DNA of 64,000 bases from Lachnospiraceae bacterium (GCA_017441265.1 JAFRYE010000051.1:48731-112730), one strand, 5' to 3'. Positions 9,270 to 19,160 are shown, counted from the first letter of the stretch. Notes: generated by a model not told the origin, from the sequence alone. Program-made: numbers and translations.

Positions 9270-11897
9270 ATGAAAAACTATCAGGGAATGAACGACGAAA
9301 CGCTGGTGCGGATTTCGCTCCTCGGCGAGGACAAGGCCTACGAAGAACTTGTGAAACGCCACGGGAAGGCAGTGCTCGGCACGGCGCAGAAGATCACGCA
9401 CAACCGGTATTCCGCGGAGGATGCATCCCAGGATGCATTTGTCTCGGCGTGGATGAAACTGGGCATGTTGCGGGATCATTCGAAGTTCCGTTCCTGGGTT
9501 TGCATGATCGCGAAGAACTGCGCGCGCAGCATTGTGACGGACTATTGTTGTAAGGTTCCGTCCGTTTCCCTTCATCTCGTCGAAAACATGGAACTTTCGG
9601 ACAATCCGGACCCGGAGTGGCTTGCCCTCACCGAGACGGAGGATCGGAGCGAACTGAACGCTATGGTGGACGCACTGAGCGAGAAACTTCGTGAGACCTT
9701 GAGACTCCATTACTTCGAGGGATTATCCGTCGCGGAGATCGCCGAGAAACTGTCCGTACCGGTGGGAACAGTCAAATGGCGTCTTTCCGAGGGGAGAAAC
9801 CAGTTGAGAAAGGGGTATGGTATCATGGATAAGACGTATCAGGAAAATGAAAGCATCGAGAAGCGTGTCATGCGCCAGATTGAGGCGTTAAAACTGTGGG
9901 CTTTGCGTCGTGACAAGAGCGGTTTCGAGGAGGCTTTTCAAAAGGTCTTGGCCGCTGTGGAGGAACTGCAGGAGTCCAAAGAAAAACAATACATGCTGGC
10001 GGATGTGTTGTGCAGAGGGATGTGGTGGATCCCCGGAAGAGACAACGAGGAGACGAAAGAACGGGTCAGACAGGCAGCTCTTGCAGGTCACAACGATGAC
10101 ATCATGCAGGAGGTGGTCGCAGCAGAGCAGGAAAATGTCTACGGGGAGGATCTGATCCGGTTGATCCGCGATGAGCAGATCCCGAAGATGGAAAGCCTCG
10201 GCTTTACGAAGACACTCGGGTACCTCTGGTTCTGGCTCGGGTATGATTACCGCAAGAACGGGCAGACAGACCTTGCCTATGAGGCGTTTGAGAAGGTAAC
10301 GGAAATTCTGAATCCGTCGGAGGAGGTCTATTATGCCAACGCGCTTGCCGCCATCGAATGCGAGAAGAAGATGCAGGAGCTGCGGGCAGCCGGCAACCGA
10401 CATGTCGGGATCGGCGCGTGCGGTGAAGAATACCGAAAAGTCAACGGAAAATGGTACTTCTGGGCGGAGCCCGGCTACAATGCGGGTGATGTTATCAACG
10501 ATCAAATTACACCTCCGTTCATTAACCTTGCCGGGTGCTTCATGGGCTGTGACAGCCTGATCGATGATCCCGGGATGAGACCCGGGGAGAGGAAAATCTC
10601 TTCGGATGACCGTGTGACACTCGATCTTCTGAAGGCTTCCGGGCCGGTGGTCACGCCTGCCGGAACCTTTGAGGATTGCCTCATTTTCCGAAACCGCATC
10701 AACGGAGACACCAAGGATTGGGAGTACGAGAGTGTGGAGACCGCGGTGAAACCGGGAGTCGGGATCGTTGCACAGACATTCTACCCGTGCGGGGCCGTGC
10801 TGGAACTTACGTCCTTCGAAGGGCCTTCGGCGGACGCGATGCGTGCCGGGACGCTCACGGAGAATCCCGAGGGCGGAAGATTTGCTTTCGTGACCGGGAA
10901 CCGCTGGGAATACCGGGTACGAAGGATGAACGCGGAAGAAGCCATCGCAGATGAGGAATATCGTTTGGAAGTCATCTATGCGGACGAGAAGCAGGCGGAT
11001 CTGAGTGTTGGGTATGTGATGAGTCTGAATTTCACGGTAGGGAAACCGGAAACGACATGGCTCAGAAATATGCTTGCTGCGGTCAACCTTTCCAGCGCCG
11101 CAGAACAAGGTTCCGAGGAATTCCGACCGGTGGATGTGTCCGTCTATCTGGATACCGCAGAGAAGCTTGCAAAAACTCGGCGGGAGAAAGTGCATACCGC
11201 GATCTTCCGCGAAGTCATGAAAAATATCTATGCCACAGACCCGGTGTATACTCCCGAATGCAGAGAAATCGGGCGGCTCAACCGTTTTGATATGTATGCT
11301 GTGACGCATTCGGCGGATGGCTGGCAGATGGACATGGGAGATGAAAGATTTGCCGTCCAATGGCTGAAATGGGGCGAGGGCTTCGGCGGACTCGCGGTGG
11401 TCTGCCACTGGATCTATGACACGCTGAACAACCACGCCGGATTCCTGTGGAATGATGCTTGGGTACCGGGTTTTTCAGAGAAAAGAAAGTACGATTGGTT
11501 CGGTTCGGAACTGACAAGCAATGTGCGCGTGACCGACGAAGAAATCGTGGTTACGCCCGCAGGGACCTTCGAGCGGTGCCGGCATCTGATCACGGATGTG
11601 GTGGGCGGCAGTCATTTTGAGTATTGGTTCGCGGAAGGCGTCGGCATCGTAAAATTCCTCCGCACCGTCACGGAGCGCGGAGAGCCGCGGGACGCCGAGT
11701 GGTTCTTAACAAAATATGAGGGCACATGCGAGGGGTATTTCTCGCTGGCGGACGGCTTCTTCCGCCGCTACGAGCCGATGGAGCTTGAGGACGGTTACCG
11801 CGGCATGCTTGAACTGACCTGCGAAGAAGACGAGAAAGGCATCGTACTCTTTAAGAATTTTACGGCGACACAGGACCGCGACGCGATCGCGAAGTAA
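9270..11897 (+). CDS. ECF-like sigma-70 family factor with a roughly 690-residue C-terminal extension
   Basis: An 875-residue product from ATG 9270 (AAGGAG upstream). Region 2 spans about residues 23-85 (DASQDAFVSAWMKL, KFRSWVCMIAKN) and region 4 about 133-182 (LRETLRLHYFEGLSVAEIAEKL, VPVGTVKWRLSEGRNQLRK). Normal ECF factors end near residue 190. This one continues with a helical, TPR-like part (about 190-380) and two diverged copies of a domain carrying VTPAGTFExC (near 460 and 760), each followed by a GVGIV segment and a Glu-rich strand pattern. No transmembrane helix or anti-sigma gene is seen, so the extension may itself sense a signal or hold the factor inactive (inference). Downstream lies a terminator and then convergent genes. 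Confidence 0.9.
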   Translation: MKNYQGMNDETLVRISLLGEDKAYEELVKRHGKAVLGTAQKITHNRYSAEDASQDAFVSAWMKLGMLRDHSKFRSWVCMIAKNCARSIVTDYCCKVPSVSLHLVENMELSDNPDPEWLALTETEDRSELNAMVDALSEKLRETLRLHYFEGLSVAEIAEKLSVPVGTVKWRLSEGRNQLRKGYGIMDKTYQENESIEKRVMRQIEALKLWALRRDKSGFEEAFQKVLAAVEELQESKEKQYMLADVLCRGMWWIPGRDNEETKERVRQAALAGHNDDIMQEVVAAEQENVYGEDLIRLIRDEQIPKMESLGFTKTLGYLWFWLGYDYRKNGQTDLAYEAFEKVTEILNPSEEVYYANALAAIECEKKMQELRAAGNRHVGIGACGEEYRKVNGKWYFWAEPGYNAGDVINDQITPPFINLAGCFMGCDSLIDDPGMRPGERKISSDDRVTLDLLKASGPVVTPAGTFEDCLIFRNRINGDTKDWEYESVETAVKPGVGIVAQTFYPCGAVLELTSFEGPSADAMRAGTLTENPEGGRFAFVTGNRWEYRVRRMNAEEAIADEEYRLEVIYADEKQADLSVGYVMSLNFTVGKPETTWLRNMLAAVNLSSAAEQGSEEFRPVDVSVYLDTAEKLAKTRREKVHTAIFREVMKNIYATDPVYTPECREIGRLNRFDMYAVTHSADGWQMDMGDERFAVQWLKWGEGFGGLAVVCHWIYDTLNNHAGFLWNDAWVPGFSEKRKYDWFGSELTSNVRVTDEEIVVTPAGTFERCRHLITDVVGGSHFEYWFAEGVGIVKFLRTVTERGEPRDAEWFLTKYEGTCEGYFSLADGFFRRYEPMELEDGYRGMLELTCEEDEKGIVLFKNFTATQDRDAIAK

Positions 11898-11948
11898 TGC
11901 AGATACCGTGTGAACGGATGCAAAATGAGAAACGGGGGAGAATAGTAA

Positions 11949-11988
11949 CGAGGCGTTCCGGATGGCCGGAGCGCCTCGATGTTGTTTT
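11949..11988. terminator. Terminator between the sigma gene and the convergent histidine kinase gene
   Basis: CGAGGCG-T-TCCGG/CCGGA-G-CGCCTCG stem with ATGG loop, then a T-rich stretch on the plus strand. Confidence 0.75.
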
Positions 11989-12011
11989 ATGTCTTCCGTT
12001 TTCGGTAATGC

Positions 12012-13733
12012 TTATTTTGCGGTTCCTTCCGAGACTTCTGCAACCTCCGGCATCATAAAGAAGAACGTTGTCTCCGCCGGGTTGCTTGTGCAGCCGTATT
12101 TAGCCTTGTGCAGGTCGAGAAGCTGCTTGGTGATGGTGAGACCGAGGCCGGTGCCGCCGTTTTTCTTGCTGTGGGATTCGTCGACCGTGTAAAAAGCGTC
12201 CCACACGTGGTCGAGATCCTCCTCGGGAATGGTTGTTCCGTCGTTAGACACTGTCCAACGAATGTTCTTCTTTTCTCTGCTGACAGTGACGGTGATGAAA
12301 CTTCTGCTGTACCGAACGGCGTTTGTCAGAAAATTCATCAATACGGTGCGCATCATGGACAGATCTGCGGAAATCAGACATTCGCCATCCGGAGCAGTCA
12401 CGGTGACCTGACGGTCCTTAGTCAAAGGTTCTATTTGGCGGAGAAGAACGTGCGTCAGTTGGGTGAGATCGACGATTTCCGGCGAAGGTGTTTTGGCGGC
12501 GGCTTCCAGACGGGAGAGTTCCAGCAGATCCTCTACCAGAACGGTTGCGGTATCCGCCTGCTTGACGATGCCGTCAAGTTTGATTTTTTGGATATCGGGA
12601 TCATTTTCCTCTTCCGCAAGAGAGACTGCGTGACTCCGGATAACGGCCAGCGGGGTTTTCAGTTCATGGGCGGCAAACCGCGTGATCGCAGTGCGGCTTC
12701 GCTCGTACTTCTTGATCTTTTTTTGCATGCTTTTGTTCAGCCAGTAGTATATAGTGCAAACTGCTCCTCCAATATATGCGAGAATGAAATATTGAACCCA
12801 GAGCTTCGACATTGCCACCCGTACAGGATGCGTTACATATACAGCAGACAATACGCATCCCGCAGAATCCGCCTCCATGTCGACCGAATCATCATCAAAA
12901 AGGTTTTCTCTCAAGACATACGTGAACAATCCACCCTCTTCGCGGAGATCGCCCTCGCCGGGTTTAAGAAACGGCTTTTCCAGAAAGAAAGATTTCGCTT
13001 CTTCGCATATAGCATAGTTTTCTTCATTCTGTTCTCGGAGAAGGCTACCGTTGTTCAGATTACTTACTTCCTCGAGCGAGTAGTAGTGATTTAGTGAAGA
13101 GTAGCTCATGAAAAGGAAATCTTTCCCCGAGGAATTGCTTTCGGGAAATGTGAAATTCAGCAGCGGTATGTTCGTTCCGTCACCTCCGTTTGCTTTAACG
13201 AATCGCCCGACATCGATGGACAGTTCCGTGATGGAAGCGAGGATTCCGTCGTATGTTCCGGAGGCGGTAATATCGCAACTGCCGTGTTTTAGGATTTCCT
13301 CAACGGTCCACGTGCGTGTGTCGGAATCATCGTTCGGGTTGGTATAAGTCCATTTGGAATTGATGACGGAATAGGGAATCGGGGCAAGAAGCGGCAGTTG
13401 TTGATCACCTTCCGGGGAAGAAACTGTGATACATAATTCCAGTACGTAATCCGACAACTCGACCTTGTTGCCGTCGCCGTCGTTCAGTTCAATCCATACA
13501 CCGGAATAGTCGAAATAATCCACGTCGGGACAATAAAAAGTACTGAATGACATAGTTGACCAGCCACTGACAATCGAGTTGTAATGCTTGATGCTATCGT
13601 ACCAAATATGATAATGGAAATCTTCTTTAACTTGTTTGGCTTTTCCCCATGTCATTCCGAATGCCAACAGCAGGACGAAGATGATGGTGAGGCCATAGAA
13701 CCATAATGCAGGGTTTTGAATTTTCTTTTTCAT
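12012..13733 (-). CDS. Two-component sensor histidine kinase
   Basis: A 573-residue membrane kinase. The first helix is at about 10-27. An extracellular sensor domain of about 280 residues follows (28-310), then a second helix at about 312-332. The HisKA motif AAHELKTPLAVI gives phospho-acceptor H356. The catalytic domain shows the N box (FLTNAVRYS), a degenerate G1 box (VSNDGT) and G2 (GGTGLGLTI). Its start overlaps the stop of the response-regulator gene by four bases (ATGA), so the two are translationally coupled. The large sensor has no family I recognise, so the signal is unknown. No obvious target gene adjoins. Confidence 0.95.
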   Translation of the reverse strand: MKKKIQNPALWFYGLTIIFVLLLAFGMTWGKAKQVKEDFHYHIWYDSIKHYNSIVSGWSTMSFSTFYCPDVDYFDYSGVWIELNDGDGNKVELSDYVLELCITVSSPEGDQQLPLLAPIPYSVINSKWTYTNPNDDSDTRTWTVEEILKHGSCDITASGTYDGILASITELSIDVGRFVKANGGDGTNIPLLNFTFPESNSSGKDFLFMSYSSLNHYYSLEEVSNLNNGSLLREQNEENYAICEEAKSFFLEKPFLKPGEGDLREEGGLFTYVLRENLFDDDSVDMEADSAGCVLSAVYVTHPVRVAMSKLWVQYFILAYIGGAVCTIYYWLNKSMQKKIKKYERSRTAITRFAAHELKTPLAVIRSHAVSLAEEENDPDIQKIKLDGIVKQADTATVLVEDLLELSRLEAAAKTPSPEIVDLTQLTHVLLRQIEPLTKDRQVTVTAPDGECLISADLSMMRTVLMNFLTNAVRYSRSFITVTVSREKKNIRWTVSNDGTTIPEEDLDHVWDAFYTVDESHSKKNGGTGLGLTITKQLLDLHKAKYGCTSNPAETTFFFMMPEVAEVSEGTAK

Positions 13734-14407
13734 GTTTCTCCTTCCCAGTAATACCCGGCTTTGATTGCCGTGCCGATGTGCGCGCCCTCGGTCCCCAGCG
13801 CGATGCGCAGCTTTTTGATATGATTGTCCACGGTGCGCTCATAGCCGGCGTAATCCGATCCCCAAACGAGGTCAAGTATCTGCGCCCGGCTCAAAATGTG
13901 ACCGCGGTTTTCGATCAGCAACAGCAACAGCTCGTATTCTTTCGGAGACAAGTTGGCTACCGTCCCGTTCACGGTGACCCGGCGTCTTGCAGGTTCGATC
14001 ACGAGGCGTCCCTCGCGGACGATACCGCTTTGCACCGTCAAACCGTGATAGCGGCTGATCAAGGCGTTGACTTTTGCGGCAAGCACCGCATTGGAAAATG
14101 GCTTTGTGACGTATTCATCCGCTCCGATCTCGTAGCTCTCGATGATGACGTCCTCCTGATTCAAAGCCGTCAGAAAAATGACCGGAACATCGTATTTTTC
14201 GCGAATGAAGCGGCACACGTCCTGTCCGTTTTTCTTCGGCATCATGATGTCAAGGATGACGGCGTCATAACGGTTGTTTGTCACTGCCCATACGGCTTCC
14301 TCGCCGTCCCAAACGGCGTCCACCGTGAAGCCCTGCTTGCGCAGGTACTCTGCAGTTGTGTTTCGCAGCGTCGGTTCGTCTTCCGCCAGTAAGATTCGAT
14401 AGCTCAT
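13730..14407 (-). CDS. OmpR/PhoB-family response regulator
   Basis: A 225-residue DNA-binding regulator. The receiver domain (1-120) has the acidic pair ED at 9-10, phospho-acceptor D53 in AVILDIMMP, and the switch Thr/Lys in FLTAL and VTKPF. A winged helix (about 128-222) has SPKEYELLLLLIENRG and YERTVDNHIKKLR. AGGAGGG lies seven bases before the ATG. It is the first gene of a two-gene operon with the kinase. The 14408-14520 upstream stretch is strongly AT-rich and probably holds the promoter, but I cannot fix the boxes. Confidence 0.96.
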   Translation of the reverse strand: MSYRILLAEDEPTLRNTTAEYLRKQGFTVDAVWDGEEAVWAVTNNRYDAVILDIMMPKKNGQDVCRFIREKYDVPVIFLTALNQEDVIIESYEIGADEYVTKPFSNAVLAAKVNALISRYHGLTVQSGIVREGRLVIEPARRRVTVNGTVANLSPKEYELLLLLIENRGHILSRAQILDLVWGSDYAGYERTVDNHIKKLRIALGTEGAHIGTAIKAGYYWEGET

Positions 14408-14577
14408 TGTTGCCCTCCTTGATCATAACGTACTACCGGGATGTATCCTCTTTATATCCACAATACAAAAAAATATATTTTTTTTCAACAGAACGGGCTT
14501 ATTAATGAGAATTTCAGATTAAAATGCTGTTAATTGCAACTCGCAAGTGCCAAAAAGCAAGGGGGCACACAACAAAG

Positions 14578-14748
14578 ATGAGGACATATCAGGAGGCATT
14601 AAGAAGAATCGAAGAATTGGAGAGAGAAGTCGCCGAGCTAAGGGCTGAAAATGCGAGATTGCGAAATCGAAATTTCGGTGGTAGAAAAAAGCACGATGAT
14701 ATATGGATGGAAATCAGTAGGGAAAGGATAGTATACGGCATTCTTTGA
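14578..14748 (+). CDS. Short coiled-coil protein, possibly a truncated helix-turn-helix protein
   Basis: Fifty-six residues from ATG 14578 (AAGGGGG about 12 bases upstream; an in-frame ATG at 14524 would add 18 residues). Residues 2-28 form a heptad pattern rich in Glu, Arg and Leu (IEELEREVAELRAENARL), followed by GGRKKHDD. From memory this resembles the beginning of small helix-turn-helix proteins that go on with a resolvase-like DNA-binding helix. Here the match stops and the frame ends soon after, suggesting a remnant. A terminator follows directly, which supports transcription. Confidence 0.4.
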   Translation: MRTYQEALRRIEELEREVAELRAENARLRNRNFGGRKKHDDIWMEISRERIVYGIL

Positions 14749-14759
14749 TGTACTTTCAC

Positions 14760-14785
14760 CGCCTCTTCTTCGGAAGGGGCGTTTT
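14760..14785 (+). terminator. Terminator with UUCG tetraloop
   Basis: CGCCTCTTC-TTCG-GAAGGGGCG, a nine-pair stem with one G-T pair, then TTTT. It ends the short coiled-coil gene. Confidence 0.75.
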
Positions 14786-14789
14786 CGTG

Positions 14790-14818
14790 TTGATTTCGGA
14801 AAATGAGGTGCATATAAT
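14790..14818 (+). promoter_or_regulatory. Promoter for the MATE exporter
   Basis: TTGATT and TATAAT with a 17-base spacer. The first base lies five bases after the preceding terminator. Confidence 0.7.
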
Positions 14819-14898
14819 GAGCGCGGTCCTATAAATATATGAAATCGGAAAAATGTTTCTGCGTAAAAACATATGACAAGAGGAAGGACGGCTGATCG

Positions 14899-16302
14899 AT
14901 GCGGGCTGTGAAGACAAAAAATATGACGGAGGGAAAACCGCTGCTGTTGCTGGCGGTGTTTGCGTTGCCGCTGTTGCTGGGAAATCTGTTCCAGCAGGCG
15001 TACAATCTCGCGGACACGATGATCGTCGGCAAACTGCTGGGGAAGGATGCGCTTGCGGCCGTCGGTGCGACAGGCTCGGTCTCCTTTTTGTTCTTCTCCG
15101 TGAGCAACGGAATCGGCAGCGGCGGCGGTATCGTGACGGCACAGCTCTTCGGCGCAGGCAAAAAGGATGACGTCAAACGGGCAATCGTGAACTCGGCGTA
15201 CATCATGTTCACGGCGGCGCTTGTGATGGGATCGGTGGCATTCGCCCTGGTGCCCACGGTGCTTCGGTTCATGGGAACCCCGGCCGACATTTTGCCGGAC
15301 TCCATCACATACATGCGCATGACCTGCGCTTCCGTGCCGTTGGTCGCGGTATATAACTACGCCGCCTCCATGCAGCGGGCTCTCGGAGATTCCAGAACAC
15401 CGTTGTATTTTCTGATCGTCGCCAGCGTCATGAATGTCGGAATGGACTTTTTGTTTGTCGGAGTGTTCGGGATGGGCGTGTTCGGCGCGGCCTTGGCGAC
15501 AATGCTCTCGCAGCTTCTGGCAGGCGTGGGATCGCTCCTGTACGCCGTGAAGACCAACGAATACTTCCGAATTGACCGTGAGCATATGCGGTTTGATGCG
15601 GCGATCTCAAAGCGGGCGGTGCGCCTCGGAATTCCGCTTGCTCTGCAGTGGAGCATGATCGCCATTTCCACAACGGCGCTGCAGCGCGTAGTCAACACGT
15701 TCGGAACGGTAGCGATCGCGGCATATACGGCGACGGGCCGTCTCGAACAGCTGGTGCAGCAGCCTTACGGTTCCATGTCGATGGCGTTGTCGAACTATTC
15801 CGGACAGAATATCGGCGCCGGAAAGCCCGAGCGCATCCGCGAGGGACTAAGGCAGAGCCTTGCGGCGGTCGGGGCATTTTCCCTGTTGATGTTTGCCGTG
15901 ATGCAAATCTTCGGCAACAACCTGATCGGCATGTTCGTCAAGGAGGCGGACGTGATCGAGATGGGCGGACGGGCGCTTCGCATCACCAGCTTTTTCTACC
16001 TGTTTCTCGGATTGATCTATGTTACCAGAGGGACGCTGAACGGCGTCGGCGATGCATTTTTCTCCTTTGTCAACGGTATTGTGGAGATGGTCGGGAGAAT
16101 CTGTCTGCCGATCATCATGCTAGGCTACACGGACATCGGAGTGTGGTGCATCTGGCTGACTGCGGGACTCACGTGGATGCTTGCGGGAATATCCTGCGTG
16201 CTGCGGTACCGTTCGTGGGTAGTCCGCAAATCCGGTCTGGTGTCTGCAGGCAAGGAAAATCGTTTCCCGCGCAAAAAAGACCGCGCCGGGCAGGTGGCTT
16301 GA
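14899..16302 (+). CDS. MATE-family multidrug/cation antiporter
   Basis: A 467-residue inner-membrane exporter with about 12 hydrophobic segments in two related halves. Family signatures are the first helix (PLLLGNLFQQAYNLADTMIVG, wherein the Asp is typical of the DinF/NorM-like cluster), the AQLFGAGK loop after helix 2 and the SGQNIGAGKPER loop in the second half. Members extrude drugs or metabolites with sodium or protons; the substrate cannot be deduced. The length is normal for the family. The start is ATG 14899, with an alternative at 14923 (MTEGKP). It is monocistronic between its own promoter and a terminator. Confidence 0.95.
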   Translation: MRAVKTKNMTEGKPLLLLAVFALPLLLGNLFQQAYNLADTMIVGKLLGKDALAAVGATGSVSFLFFSVSNGIGSGGGIVTAQLFGAGKKDDVKRAIVNSAYIMFTAALVMGSVAFALVPTVLRFMGTPADILPDSITYMRMTCASVPLVAVYNYAASMQRALGDSRTPLYFLIVASVMNVGMDFLFVGVFGMGVFGAALATMLSQLLAGVGSLLYAVKTNEYFRIDREHMRFDAAISKRAVRLGIPLALQWSMIAISTTALQRVVNTFGTVAIAAYTATGRLEQLVQQPYGSMSMALSNYSGQNIGAGKPERIREGLRQSLAAVGAFSLLMFAVMQIFGNNLIGMFVKEADVIEMGGRALRITSFFYLFLGLIYVTRGTLNGVGDAFFSFVNGIVEMVGRICLPIIMLGYTDIGVWCIWLTAGLTWMLAGISCVLRYRSWVVRKSGLVSAGKENRFPRKKDRAGQVA

Positions 16303-16343
16303 GTCCGGCCGGATCAGGAAGACCGGACGGGAGTTATTTTTCG

Positions 16344-16386
16344 TAAAAAAACGCGCGACGGACTTTCTCCGCCGAGCGTTTTTTGG
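16344..16386. terminator. Imperfect bidirectional-looking terminator after the MATE gene
   Basis: AAAAAACGC...GCGTTTTTT with inner CGGA/TCCG pairing. A TATAGT box (16387-16392) directly after it may be the -10 of the next gene, but no -35 box is visible. Confidence 0.65.
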
Positions 16387-16445
16387 TATAGTAATAGTGC
16401 GCGCTTCGGTAATCCGGAGCGTACTCAGAGAATATACGGAGGAAA

Positions 16446-18583
16446 ATGATGATGAGCAGGGCATTTCGCATTGTTCGGGTCGCTCTTGCGTTGCTGGCGG
16501 CAGTATTGTGTGCAGGAGCGGTCGGCGGAAGGATCGCAAACGCGGCAGATATCGATATCAGTACCACGTTCCCCAACAGCGAACTTCAGCGCTATGTACG
16601 GGAGCATTTTGACACAAACGGAGACGGAAAACTCAGCTCGACGGAGATTTCCGCCGCAACCGAGATCTTCGTCAACGGCTATGACTATTACATTACGTCA
16701 TTTGAAGGAATTCGGGTTTTGACGAATCTTCGGAAGCTGAGTTGTGTCGGATGTGACCTTACGTCTCTGAATGTGAGCGGCAACGGGGAATTGCGGGAAT
16801 TGGATTGCACGGGCAACGATCTGGCGTCGCTGAATCTTACCTCGAACAAAAAGCTGGAGAGACTCGTCTGTGCGTATAATCCGAGCCTTACGCAGCTGAA
16901 TCTCTCAGCCAATCTGAATCTGAAACATCTGGAGTGCGGTGATGTCGGCGGAGATTTCAATTATTACAAGAGCCCTGCCGGAGGGCTGACGACGCTGGAC
17001 CTGCGGAAAAACACAAAGCTTGAATATGTGGACTGTGCGTGTGAATACATCAAAACTCTTTACGTTACCGGTCTGTCGAACCTCAAGGAGTTGTACTGCA
17101 ACTTCAATGAGCTTACGGGACTGGATCTGACCGGTTGCATGGGGCTGGAAATACTGAATTGCCGTGCCAATATGCAGATCAAGAACCTTGATGTGAGCGG
17201 TTGTAAAAATCTTGTCCGGCTTCGAGCCGACAATATCGGCATTTCTTCGATCAATCTGAAAAACTGTTCAAAACTGGAGTTTCTGGATGTCGGAGGAAAC
17301 ACGAAGCTTTCCTCCTTGGATGTGACCAACAATCCTCAACTGAGTTATGTCGGGATCGATGACACCGCAATCCGGAAACTGAATCTTGCCAACAATCCGA
17401 AGATCGAGGAGATCGACTGTTGGATTTACGAGGAGCGCAATCCGCTGGAGACGGTGGTCCTTACAAAGGCGATGTACAGTGTCGTGACCGGCGCAACGCC
17501 CCGGACATACACGAAGGAACTCATCGAATACTCGGACGGATGGAACGCGTACCGATATCGCTGGGAGTACAAGGATGTTACGGGGGACCGAAACAGTTTA
17601 CCGTTTTCGTGAATGAATATCACGATCGTCCGATCTTCCAAAACGGTTACGTCAAGGTGAGCTTTGATACAAACGGCGCGTTCCAGGGAACGGTGGCGTC
17701 GGTGTATGCCAGCGTCGGAAAGACGATCACGATTCCGAAGACGAATCTCGTCAAGGAAAAATGTTATTTCCTGGGATGGAGCACAAAGGCGTCGGATACC
17801 ACGGCGCGCTATAAGAGCGGAGACAAGGTTACGGTGACCGGCTATATGACGCTGTACGCCGTGTGGAAGAAGGCATCGACGACATACCATGTTAGCTTCA
17901 ACCGGATGAACGGCAGCGGAAACGCACCGTCCCCCAGAGATGTTGTTCCGGGGACATCTCTCATTATCGGCGAATCCTCCCTGACGCGGACGGGATACTA
18001 TTTCCTCGGATGGTCGAAAAAACAGGGATCCGCGACTGCGGAATTCAAAACCGGAAGTGCGGTCACGGTCAACGGCAATCTGACTTTGTACGCCGTATGG
18101 TCGCCTCGCAAATACAAGATTACATACGTTATGAACGGCGGCACGAACAACCCTCTTAATCCCGCGACGTACACTGCGGCGGATGGAGCGATCTATCTGG
18201 CGGCGCCGTGGAAATCCGGGTATGTGTTTGCCGGATGGTACTCCGATGCCGCGCTTACCAAGAAGACCAGCGGTATCGCAGGCGGTTCCGTCAATGACCG
18301 GAAATTTTACGCCAAATTCACAACCGGAAACGGGACGACCAGAAAGCTGTCCTTCAACTCCAACTGTAAGGACGGTGGTCCGGCACCTTCGAAGATGCCT
18401 TCGGCGATCACGGCAAAAGGCGGTTCAACGGTTACGATCCCGAAAGTGACCGTCACCAGAGAAGGATATTGGTTCCTGGGCTGGGCGCTGCGTTCCACCG
18501 AGACGGCGCCCCGTTACAAGAGCGGGGATAAGGTGATCCTGAGCAATGACACAACGCTGTATGCGGTTTGGAAGAAAAAGTAG
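16446..18583 (+). pseudogene. Secreted leucine-rich-repeat and InlB-repeat protein, split by a one-base frameshift
   Basis: The first frame (16446-17612) has a signal peptide (cleavage near ANAAD), an EF-hand-like loop DTNGDGKLS (about 59-67), then about ten short leucine-rich repeats of the L.xLxCxxNxL type. It stops at 17612, just before the next module. The continuation is in another frame: TVFVNEYHD, then four InlB-type repeats ending at 18583 in LYAVWKKK. Adding one G to the five-G run at 17582-17586 restores V-T-G-G-P-K-Q-F-T-V and joins the halves into about 712 residues. This could be a disrupted gene, a homopolymer phase-variation site or a sequencing error. It was a surface protein related in architecture to the repeat proteins elsewhere in the window. 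Confidence 0.85.
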
Positions 18584-18597
18584 ATTTTACGTGGTTC

Positions 18598-18634
18598 GGC
18601 GATGCGTGCGCTTGGAAAAAAGCGGCGCATCGCC
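18598..18634 (+). terminator. Possible terminator after the leucine-rich-repeat gene
   Basis: GGCGATGCG/CGCATCGCC arms around a 19-base loop. The T run (18652-18658) is too far downstream for a classic terminator, so the call is weak. Confidence 0.35.
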
Positions 18635-18681
18635 GTCCGCTTGTCACACCGTTTTTTTCGACGTCGGGACGCTCATTTTCC

Positions 18682-18710
18682 TTGACGGAGTCCCTTGGAT
18701 ATGGTACTCT
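18682..18710 (+). promoter_or_regulatory. Promoter for the superoxide reductase/rubrerythrin operon
   Basis: TTGACG and TACTCT with a 17-base spacer. No PerR-like operator was identified. Confidence 0.6.
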
Positions 18711-18755
18711 ACAGGTGCGGGACAAACCCGTAGTTTACCGAAGGAGGTTTACGAT

Positions 18756-19130
18756 ATGGAGATGGTGTTTTATCGTTGTGAGCATTGCGGGCAGATCGTC
18801 GCGATCGTCAAAAAGACCGGCGTGCCGATTATGTGCTGCGGGCAACCGATGAAGGAAATCGTTCCGGGTACGACGGATGCTTCCGTTGAGAAGCACGTGC
18901 CGGTTTACACCACGGCGGACGGAATTGTCACGGTTACGGTCGGAAGTGTAACACATCCGATGCTGCCGGAGCATTATATCGAATGGATCGCGTTGAAGAC
19001 AAAGTTCGGCAATCAGAGAAAGGTTTTGAAGCCGGGCGACGAGCCGAAGGCGTGCTTCGCAATCTGCGAGGGCGACGAGGTTGAGGCGGTATACGCATAC
19101 TGCAATCTGCACAGTCTGTGGAAGGCTTGA
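18756..19130 (+). CDS. dfx: Desulfoferrodoxin (2Fe superoxide reductase)
   Basis: Reduces superoxide to peroxide in the cytoplasm of anaerobes. The 124-residue product has both iron centres of class I enzymes. The N-terminal rubredoxin-like site is CEHCG (C8, C11) with CCG (C27, C28). The catalytic site has histidines in VEKHVPVY and THPMLPEHYIEW and a Cys-Asn-x-His motif (YCNLH) near the end. ATG 18756 is chosen because AAGGAGG lies upstream; earlier in-frame starts run into non-conserved sequence. The rubrerythrin gene starts about 30 bases downstream and would remove the peroxide formed, so the pair is a coherent oxygen-defence operon. Confidence 0.97.
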   Translation: MEMVFYRCEHCGQIVAIVKKTGVPIMCCGQPMKEIVPGTTDASVEKHVPVYTTADGIVTVTVGSVTHPMLPEHYIEWIALKTKFGNQRKVLKPGDEPKACFAICEGDEVEAVYAYCNLHSLWKA

Positions 19131-19160
19131 GCAAATACTACGAATGGGAGAATGATGACT

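Noticed and set aside
16446..18583. Programmed ribosomal frameshifting at the G run of the leucine-rich-repeat gene.
   Set aside because: No classic slippery heptamer or downstream stimulatory structure was recognised; a simple lost G in a homopolymer is the more economical explanation.
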